Shown here one piece after another: positions 1 to 5,007 of a stretch of DNA of 9,665 bases. Made by a program: the position numbers and the translations under genes. Under the pieces are notes generated by a model. It was given only the letters and a program-made list of their open reading frames with translations. It was not told where the DNA came from and searched no databases. The stretch comes from Desulfobulbaceae bacterium (GTDB lineage: Bacteria; Desulfobacterota; Desulfobulbia; Desulfobulbales; Desulfobulbaceae), in the NCBI GenBank assembly GCA_027011235.1, contig JALVAI010000173.1:1-9665 (forward strand), in the 5' to 3' direction. Numbering within the stretch: position 1 is the first letter of the stretch; each line of letters starts with the position of its first letter.

Positions 1-928
1 GGAGATGATATCCCCCTTCCAGGATAGATACCAGACGACCTTTACAGAATTCCCGACTCCAGAGAGCCAGGCGGCTGCCGATTTTTTCGTACAGTGCACT
101 GGAATAGGCAAGTCCGGACATATCATCAAGCCGGTGGGCGTCAAATCCGGCGGCAATGACAAAGGCCTGGGGCTGATACTCGGCAAGCAGGCCTGCCACC
201 GGGCCGTCCAGGGCCGCCAGCACCTTGGCATCACCACTGCCCGGAGCCAGGGGGATATTCAGGATTTTGCCCCTGCCAGCTCCCAGGCCGCGTTCTTCCG
301 CCCACCCGGTGCCGGGGTAACTGAAACTGGGATGTTCGTGGATGGAGATGTAGAGGACCTCGCCATCCTCTTCAAAGGCGGTCTGGATACCGTTGCCGTG
401 GTGGGCATCAAAATCCAGCACACAGACGCGCCGGCGGTCATAACACTTTTGCCAGTAGCGGGCGGCCAGGACACAGTTGTTGAAAAAACAGAAACCAAAT
501 GGACGGGTCGGTTCGGCATGGTGGCCGGGCGGCCGGGTGGCGCAAAAAACTATCTTTTTTTGCCCGTGTTCGCTGCCGTGGGCCTGTTCAATCAGGTCAA
601 TGCCGCAAAGCCCGGCCCCGGCGGAAAGCGTGGCAATATTATATGAATCATAACCAATCTGATTGTCGGGATGATCAATGTAGGTGCGGCCGGACAGTAC
701 GGCCTCTTCAAAGCGAAAGAGCCATGATTCGGGATGAAAGGCCATCAGCTCATCACGGGTTGCGGGCCTGGGAGCGGCAGTATTCACCAATGGGGCCAGT
801 GTGCCGGTAGACAACCTGTCAGTGATGACCTGCAACCGTTCCGGCACCTCGGGATGCTCGCCACCACCAGTATCATGAAGCTGATACCTGGGATCGGTAA
901 TAACCGTAATCCGTTTTTGGTCTCTCAT
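1..928 (-). CDS. Histone deacetylase family protein (zinc amidohydrolase), 3' end cut by window
   Basis: Reading the minus strand from the ATG at 928 gives 309 codons with no stop, so the C-terminus lies outside the window. The family (class II HDAC-like, including acetylpolyamine and acetoin-utilisation amidohydrolases) removes acetyl groups from lysine or amines using a zinc ion, and in bacteria is normally cytoplasmic. The diagnostic parts are visible: N-terminal HPE-x-PERL (about residues 24-30), the tandem histidines H136-H137 in PPGHHAE, the zinc ligands D174 and H176 in DFDAHHGNG, the third ligand D263 in GFDAH, and the catalytic tyrosine Y307 in GGYHL. All active-site residues are therefore intact and only a short tail is missing. 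The N-terminus DPRYQLHDTGGGEHPE supports this start, although no good ribosome binding site precedes it. The gene is divergent from the selenoprotein operon. The natural substrate cannot be told from sequence. Confidence 0.93.
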   Translation of the reverse strand, partial: MRDQKRITVITDPRYQLHDTGGGEHPEVPERLQVITDRLSTGTLAPLVNTAAPRPATRDELMAFHPESWLFRFEEAVLSGRTYIDHPDNQIGYDSYNIATLSAGAGLCGIDLIEQAHGSEHGQKKIVFCATRPPGHHAEPTRPFGFCFFNNCVLAARYWQKCYDRRRVCVLDFDAHHGNGIQTAFEEDGEVLYISIHEHPSFSYPGTGWAEERGLGAGRGKILNIPLAPGSGDAKVLAALDGPVAGLLAEYQPQAFVIAAGFDAHRLDDMSGLAYSSALYEKIGSRLALWSREFCKGRLVSILEGGYHL

Positions 929-1040
929 GTCTTTGGGCAGGTTTGGCCTGGAAAATGAAAAAGGTATTGTCCATATCTGGTGTAGTTGCTTTCCCCTCCC
1001 AAGTCAATGACTTTTCTCTGTTTTTTTGAAAATACTTTTT

Positions 1041-1046
1041 ATTATA
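1041..1046 (-). promoter_or_regulatory. Possible -10 box for the HDAC-family gene
   Basis: Read on the minus strand this is TATAAT, about 113 bases upstream of the HDAC start. No good -35 box lies 17 bases further upstream. A second possibility nearer the gene is a TTGACT around 1002-1007, but it has a poor -10. This is a sequence-match call in AT-rich DNA and could be chance. Confidence 0.3.
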
Positions 1047-1055
1047 AAATCAATA

Positions 1056-1064
1056 TGTTATAAT
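1056..1064 (+). promoter_or_regulatory. Extended -10 promoter for the selenoprotein-GH114 operon
   Basis: The sequence TGTTATAAT is a perfect extended -10 (TGnTATAAT). The expected -35 position (1036-1041) holds only TTTTTA, which is compatible with an extended -10 promoter that depends little on -35. Transcription would begin near 1071, leaving a leader of about 30 bases before the ATG at 1102. The arms GTTAT (1057-1061) and ATAAC (1068-1072) form an inverted repeat over the -10 and presumed start, so a repressor site here is possible. Confidence 0.5.
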
Positions 1065-1088
1065 TACATAACACTCTGCACCACTTCC

Positions 1089-1095
1089 AGGGAGA
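1089..1095 (+). promoter_or_regulatory. Ribosome binding site fixing the selenoprotein start
   Basis: AGGGAGA lies six bases before the ATG at 1102, a near-ideal Shine-Dalgarno. The alternative ATG codons at 1159 and 1162 have no such sequence in front of them. This is the main local evidence that translation starts upstream of the in-frame TGA. Confidence 0.7.
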
Positions 1096-1101
1096 CAGAC
1101 A

Positions 1102-1365
1102 ATGACCCAGAAAAACAGAACAATACTCTTTTACAAATCAGCCCTCTGACCTCGCTGCATGATGGCCGGCCGGGCGCTGCGCAGGATACAGCAGGAGATG
1201 AATGATTTTCAGATTAGGGAGGTGGATATACTGGCCCATCCCTTGACCGCCATTAAAGAGGGAATAACAATGATCCCTACCCTGGAGCTTGACGGAAAAC
1301 GGCTCTCAGGTATTTTCCTTAATGAACAGCAGATTCGCGATTTTCTGCATACCGAGGATGGTTGA
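1102..1365 (+). CDS. Small selenocysteine-containing thioredoxin/glutaredoxin-like protein (UxxC), TGA at 1147-1149 read as Sec
   Basis: From the ATG at 1102 the frame runs 15 codons (ending ILFYKSAL) to a TGA at 1147-1149, continues PRCMMAGRALRR and stops at the TGA at 1363-1365. With TGA read as Sec the product is 87 residues, the normal size for a glutaredoxin-like protein. The predicted elements fall in thioredoxin-fold order: strand 1 (residues 6-12, RTILFYK), the redox motif U16-P-R-C19 at the N-terminus of helix 1, helix 1 (about 19-33), strand 2 (36-44), the cis-proline segment TMIPT with P59, strand LELDGKRL and a final helix (74-82). C19 is the only cysteine, as expected for a Sec-Cys pair. 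A strong ribosome site precedes 1102 and none precedes the internal ATG at 1159, which would also delete strand 1 and the redox centre. The family reduces disulfides or peroxides; the partner is unknown. The alternative is a nonsense mutation or sequencing error of a C-P-R-C gene, but both halves look intact. No selA, selB, selC or selD lies in the window. Confidence 0.78.
1147..1186 (+). promoter_or_regulatory. Candidate bacterial SECIS hairpin after the Sec TGA
   Basis: Folded by hand, GCC (1165-1167) pairs with GGC (1173-1175) around a five-base loop GGCCG (1168-1172). Lower down, CTGC (1155-1158) pairs with GCAG (1181-1184), with an irregular internal loop between the two helices. The loop begins 18 bases after the TGA and its first bases are G. 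Bacterial SECIS elements lie within the coding region just after UGA and usually carry a G at the start of the apical loop, roughly 16-37 bases downstream. The upper stem is short (3 bp), so the fold is suggestive rather than decisive. Confidence 0.5.
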
Positions 1366-1369
1366 GGCC

Positions 1370-2221
1370 ATGCGCCTGTTATCATGGGCCCACGGTTCCA
1401 GGACCCTGTTCTTCCTTGTCCTGCTCCTGGTCCCCGGAACCGGCCATGCCGACCAGTCAATGCTGCTCCATTCCCTGCCGCCGATCCTGGCCGCACGCGG
1501 CCCACACCAGTCACCTTCCTGGTGGCTGCCCAAACCGGGCACAAGCTGGCAATGGCAGCTCAGCGGCACTATAGACACCTCAATTGATGTCGACATGTAC
1601 GACATTGATCTTTTTGACACCCCACAATCCGTTATTGACCAGCTCCACCAGGACGGTAGAAAGGTTATCTGTTATTTCAGCGCCGGCAGTTATGAAAACT
1701 GGCGCCCTGACCGGGACAAATATCCCCAGGAAATTTTAGGCAATAACCTTGACGGCTGGCCCGGAGAAAAATGGGTTGATATCCGGAGGTTGGACAAGTT
1801 AGGCCCCATCTTGGCCGCCCGTTTTGACCTGGCGGTTACAAAACAATGTGACGGCATTGAGCCGGACAACATTGACGGCTACACCAACAGCACCGGCTTC
1901 CCGCTGACTGCAGCAGACCAGCTGGATTTCAACCGCTGGCTGGTGAGCCAGGCCCACAGGCGTGGCCTTTCCATCGGTCTGAAAAATGATCTTTACCAGG
2001 TAGAGGAGTTGGTCAATGACTTTGACTGGGCCCTCAATGAACAGTGTTTCCAATATGATGAGTGTGACGCCCTGCTACCCTTTATCCATGCCGGCAAGCC
2101 GGTTTTCGGGGTTGAATACAAAGGCGATCCAGCTGATTTCTGTCCCAAGGCCAATGCGAAAAATTTTGACTGGCTGAAGAAAAAGATCAATCTCGACAGC
2201 TGGCGTATTCCCTGCCGATAA
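1370..2221 (+). CDS. Secreted GH114-like glycosidase (endo-alpha-1,4-polygalactosaminidase family)
   Basis: The 283-residue product begins with a signal peptide: arginines, then the hydrophobic stretch TLFFLVLLLVPG, with likely cleavage after GHA at residue 27. The mature part matches the GH114/TM1410-like TIM-barrel family: a Trp-rich start (WWLPKPGTSWQWQL), the strand VICYFSAGSYENW (99-111), GIEPDNIDGY with E164, D166 and D169 as candidate catalytic acids, GLKND, NEQCFQYDEC and VFGVEY. Characterised relatives hydrolyse galactosamine-containing exopolysaccharide. The substrate here is inferred, and could be a self-made or competitor biofilm polymer. Six cysteines remain after cleavage and could form disulfides in the periplasm. 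The ATG at 1370 is preferred because GAGGATGG (1354-1361) lies eight bases upstream; the ATG at 1358 is the alternative. The gene starts four bases after the selenoprotein stop, so the two are probably co-translated. It converges with the PBP4 gene, with only 29 bases between the two stops and no clear terminator hairpin there. Confidence 0.85.
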   Translation: MRLLSWAHGSRTLFFLVLLLVPGTGHADQSMLLHSLPPILAARGPHQSPSWWLPKPGTSWQWQLSGTIDTSIDVDMYDIDLFDTPQSVIDQLHQDGRKVICYFSAGSYENWRPDRDKYPQEILGNNLDGWPGEKWVDIRRLDKLGPILAARFDLAVTKQCDGIEPDNIDGYTNSTGFPLTAADQLDFNRWLVSQAHRRGLSIGLKNDLYQVEELVNDFDWALNEQCFQYDECDALLPFIHAGKPVFGVEYKGDPADFCPKANAKNFDWLKKKINLDSWRIPCR

Positions 2222-2250
2222 CAGCAAGAGAAAAAAGAAAAATTTCATAA

Positions 2251-3471
2251 CTATCTCCTGACCGCATAGCGGGGATAACTTCCCCGTCTGATTCGGGCCA
2301 AAACAGTCCCCCGTGTATTACGCTGTTGGTTGAGCAGGATAACAAATGCATTCCCTTCCGGCAGGTAGCCGGCATAATTAAAAATACCCTTCATGGTTCC
2401 GCTTTTGACCAACACATGGCTGCGCCTGCGCAGCAATTCCCGATGGGGCTGAAATTTTTTCAGCACTGCCAGCATGGCCCTGGCTGTTACCCGGTTATTT
2501 CGTGACAAACCCGCACCCTCTTCCTGAATGATAAGGGCTGCTGTTTTCTTTCCCAGTTCACTGACAAGGGCATTGTGGACAGCCCGGTTTGCCTTGGCCC
2601 AGGTTGCAGGATAGCCGTATTTTTCCGCACCTATGGTCAGGTAAAGAAGATTGGCGATAAAATTGCTGGAATACTTGAGCATTGATGCCAGCACCTCGTC
2701 CAGGCTTCGTGAATTTTTATGAAAATAGACCAACCGGGCATGGGCAGGGGCCTTCCTGATGCCAAAAACGCCCCTGCCGCCGATTCCTGCCTGGTGCTGC
2801 AGGCCGCGAAAAAGCTCTGCCGTTAACCGGGCCATTCTCCTTTTTGTTCTGCAGCCATCCGGACAGATATTGATCAGGTAACGGCCTCTGGTCAGGTTCC
2901 GTCCAAGTTCCCGCATGATCGGCAGGGTTGGGGTCTGCGGTTCAGCGGAGCGGACCTGATGATTTCTGAAAACCCGAAAGGAAACAGAATTAAAATTGAC
3001 CACCGTTGCCCCGATGGGCGCATCATAGGGATTGGAGCTCGTCTCCCGGCCCGGCGGCTGATGCTCCAAGGCAAAGGCGGAATCATCTATATAGATGGAG
3101 TTGATTGTCCGCACTCCCCGGCTGTGCAGATTCTGCAAAATGACAAGAACCTCCTCGCTGATGAGCAGGGGATCGCCATAGCCGCGGATATACAGGTTAT
3201 CCCCGGAGTCGAGATACAGTTCTGTTCTGAAACGATACTTAAGCCCCAGAACGCGCAGGGCCGCCAGGGCGGTGGGAATTTTGAGGATAGAGGCGGGAAT
3301 AAAGGGTGTGTCGATATTACAGCCGCCGACAAGATTGCCGCGCTTATCTGCTACCGCCCAGCCGCCGTTATGGATAACATCGGAAAACTTCGGGCAGCCG
3401 GCAGAGGCCGACTGCCCGCAAGCAAAAACAATCAGGACAAACAGGAGGGAACGAGCGATTGCCGTCCCCAT
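2251..3471 (-). CDS. dacB: D-alanyl-D-alanine carboxypeptidase/endopeptidase, PBP4 (peptidase S13) family
   Basis: This 406-residue penicillin-binding protein has all three active-site motifs: S61-I-L-K64 (nucleophile Ser and Lys), S268-S-N270, and K356-S-G-T359. The roughly 205 residues between the first two motifs fit the inserted domains typical of S13 enzymes. The family trims the terminal D-Ala from peptidoglycan stems and cuts D,D-crosslinks in the periplasm. The N-terminus (AIARSLLFVLIVFACGQSASAG) is a signal peptide, probably cleaved after ASA at residue 24. C18 does not sit in a good lipobox. The ATG at 3471 is chosen over an in-frame ATG at 3582 because the longer form would overlap the trpB coding region and bury the signal peptide. 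The start lies 19 bases beyond the trpB stop on the same strand, so expression probably depends on the trpB transcript. The ribosome site is weak. The family call is firm; the carboxypeptidase versus endopeptidase balance is unknown. Confidence 0.93.
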   Translation of the reverse strand: MGTAIARSLLFVLIVFACGQSASAGCPKFSDVIHNGGWAVADKRGNLVGGCNIDTPFIPASILKIPTALAALRVLGLKYRFRTELYLDSGDNLYIRGYGDPLLISEEVLVILQNLHSRGVRTINSIYIDDSAFALEHQPPGRETSSNPYDAPIGATVVNFNSVSFRVFRNHQVRSAEPQTPTLPIMRELGRNLTRGRYLINICPDGCRTKRRMARLTAELFRGLQHQAGIGGRGVFGIRKAPAHARLVYFHKNSRSLDEVLASMLKYSSNFIANLLYLTIGAEKYGYPATWAKANRAVHNALVSELGKKTAALIIQEEGAGLSRNNRVTARAMLAVLKKFQPHRELLRRRSHVLVKSGTMKGIFNYAGYLPEGNAFVILLNQQRNTRGTVLARIRRGSYPRYAVRR

Positions 3472-3490
3472 CTTCAATATTTTGCCGTAA

Positions 3491-4834
3491 TCATCCAATC
3501 TTGGGAAGATGGGAGAGAGATTCCTCGATCTGCTCCCTGGGATAGGAATAATCATGCAGTTTGCCGGCCAGGTAATTGTCATAGGCCGTCATGTCGATCA
3601 GGCCATGGCCGGAAAAATTAAACAGGATGGTCTTGGGATTATCCGGCTCTTTCATGGCCTCGATGATGGCCCCGCGAATGGCATGGGTTGTTTCCGGCGC
3701 CGGGATAATTCCCTCGGTCCTGGCAAAAAGGACTCCAGCCTCGAAACATTCAAGCTGATGCACGCTTTTCGGGGTTATGACCTTGTCCCGGATCAGGGCC
3801 GAAATAATCGGCGCCATTCCATGATAGCGCAGACCGCCCGCATGGATGCCCGGCGGCATGAAATCATGGCCCAGGGTATACATATACAGCAGCGGGGTCA
3901 TCATGTTGACATCCCCTGAATCATAGGCGAGTTTGCCCGCGGTCATTGACGGACAGGAGGCGGGTTCATAGCCGACAAATTCAATCTTCTTTCCTTCCAG
4001 GTAATCGGGAACAAAAGGCGCCATCAGACCGGCAAAGTTTGATCCGCCGCCGCAACAGCCGACAATCACGTCCGGATATTCGCCAGCGATTTCCATCTGC
4101 TTTTTGGCCTCCAGGCCGATAATCGTCTGATGGAGAACAACATGGTTCAGCACCGAGCCCAGGGCATAGTTGGTGTTTTCACTGGTGGCGGCATCTTCGA
4201 GGGCCTCGGAGATGGCGATACCAAGGGAACCGGGAGTGTCCGGGTCTTTTTCCAGGATGGCCCGGCCGGTGTTGGTGTCCGGACTGGGACTGGCCACAAT
4301 ATCAGCGCCAAATGTCTGCATGATCGATTTCCGATAGGGTTTCTGGTCATAGGAAACCCGTACCATATACACCTTGCAGTCCAGACCAAACTTCGAGGTG
4401 GCCATGGAAAGGGCCGATCCCCACTGGCCGGCGCCGGTTTCCGTGGACAGACGTTTCACCCCTTCGCGTTTATTATAGTAGGCCTGGGCAACGGCGGAAT
4501 TGGGCTTATGGCTGCCAACCGGAGAAACGCCCTCGTTCTTGAAAAATATCTTTGCCTTGGTGCCTATGGCCTCTTCAAGTTTATAGGCCCGGACCAGGGG
4601 CGAAGGGCGCCATATCTTATAAATATCCAGGACCTCTTCCGGGATATCTATAAAGCTCTCCGGACTCATCTCCTGTTCAAGCAGCCCCATGGGAAAAACC
4701 GCGGCCAGCTTTTCCGGGGCCATCGGCTCCAGGGTTTCCGGATCAAGCGGTGGCTGCATTCCGCCCGGGATATCTGGAACCACGTTATACCAGCTGGTCG
4801 GCATTTCATCTTCACGCAGTACAATTTTCTTCAT
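3491..4834 (-). CDS. trpB: Tryptophan synthase beta chain-like protein, TrpB2 type (PLP-dependent)
   Basis: The 447-residue protein is about 50 residues longer than classical TrpB and has the N-terminal extension (PTSWYNVVPDIPGG) of the TrpB2/TIGR01415 group. The PLP-binding lysine is K110 in GSHKPNSA, and the phosphate-binding loop is GCCGGGSN at 259-266. PSPLVRAYKLEEAIG and ETGAGQWGSAL are also conserved family stretches. TrpB joins indole to L-serine to make tryptophan in the cytoplasm. TrpB2 proteins often occur without a partner TrpA and are thought to salvage free indole; no trpA lies in this window. The start is well supported: AGGAGA (4838-4843, minus strand) sits three bases upstream of the ATG. 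It is followed on the same strand by the PBP4 gene after 19 bases, with no obvious functional link. Confidence 0.95.
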   Translation of the reverse strand: MKKIVLREDEMPTSWYNVVPDIPGGMQPPLDPETLEPMAPEKLAAVFPMGLLEQEMSPESFIDIPEEVLDIYKIWRPSPLVRAYKLEEAIGTKAKIFFKNEGVSPVGSHKPNSAVAQAYYNKREGVKRLSTETGAGQWGSALSMATSKFGLDCKVYMVRVSYDQKPYRKSIMQTFGADIVASPSPDTNTGRAILEKDPDTPGSLGIAISEALEDAATSENTNYALGSVLNHVVLHQTIIGLEAKKQMEIAGEYPDVIVGCCGGGSNFAGLMAPFVPDYLEGKKIEFVGYEPASCPSMTAGKLAYDSGDVNMMTPLLYMYTLGHDFMPPGIHAGGLRYHGMAPIISALIRDKVITPKSVHQLECFEAGVLFARTEGIIPAPETTHAIRGAIIEAMKEPDNPKTILFNFSGHGLIDMTAYDNYLAGKLHDYSYPREQIEESLSHLPKIG

Positions 4835-4870
4835 TTTCTCTCCTTGGCAATAAATAACCCCGGCTGAAAT

Positions 4871-4901
4871 TATGTATATACCATTTCAACCTGCTTCAAC
4901 C
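4871..4901 (-). promoter_or_regulatory. Candidate trpB-dacB promoter with two direct repeats
   Basis: On the minus strand TTGAAG (4894-4899) and TACATA (4871-4876) form a -35/-10 pair with a 17-base spacer, 37 bases upstream of the trpB start. The heptamer GGTTGAA occurs twice, at 4895-4901 and 4885-4891, exactly ten bases (one helical turn) apart over the -35 region. This could be an operator. The -10 match is moderate. Confidence 0.4.
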
Positions 4902-4975
4902 CTATTTTTGCTACTTAAAATTTTCTCATTAAAAAAAATCTCAAAGAAGTTTTGTAGCGCAAAAATGCGTTGAGC

Positions 4976-4989
4976 GCAAAATATTTTGC
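4976..4989. repeat. Perfect 14-base palindrome between trpB and the radical SAM gene
   Basis: GCAAAATATTTTGC is its own reverse complement. It lies 18 bases past the stop of the minus-strand radical SAM gene and is followed, in that gene's direction, by a second short hairpin (CGCA, four T, TGCG). No T-run directly follows the palindrome, although a run of eight T occurs about 40 bases later. It may be part of a weak terminator or a protein-binding site. Confidence 0.35.
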
Positions 4990-5007
4990 AGCCATGCGCC
5001 CTGTTTA

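Noticed and set aside
5..646. A 213-residue plus-strand frame at the left edge
   Set aside because: It lies antisense to the HDAC-family gene, whose catalytic motifs are all intact on the minus strand. The plus-strand peptide has no recognisable family features.
1159..1365. A 68-residue protein starting at the ATG at 1159
   Set aside because: It has no ribosome site and would lack the first beta strand and the redox motif. The upstream ATG at 1102 has a strong site and restores a complete fold through the TGA.
1289..2221. A longer glycosidase starting at 1289
   Set aside because: It would overlap the selenoprotein by 77 bases and put a polar lead before the signal peptide. The start at 1370 gives a proper signal peptide.
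2251..3582. A longer PBP4 protein starting at 3582
   Set aside because: The extra 37 residues overlap the trpB 3' end and would bury the signal peptide.
2959..3621. A 220-residue plus-strand frame opposite the PBP4 gene
   Set aside because: Antisense shadow of a gene with intact S-x-x-K, S-x-N and K-S-G-T motifs.
4130..4867. A 245-residue plus-strand frame opposite trpB
   Set aside because: Antisense shadow of trpB, which has its PLP lysine, phosphate loop and a strong ribosome site on the minus strand.
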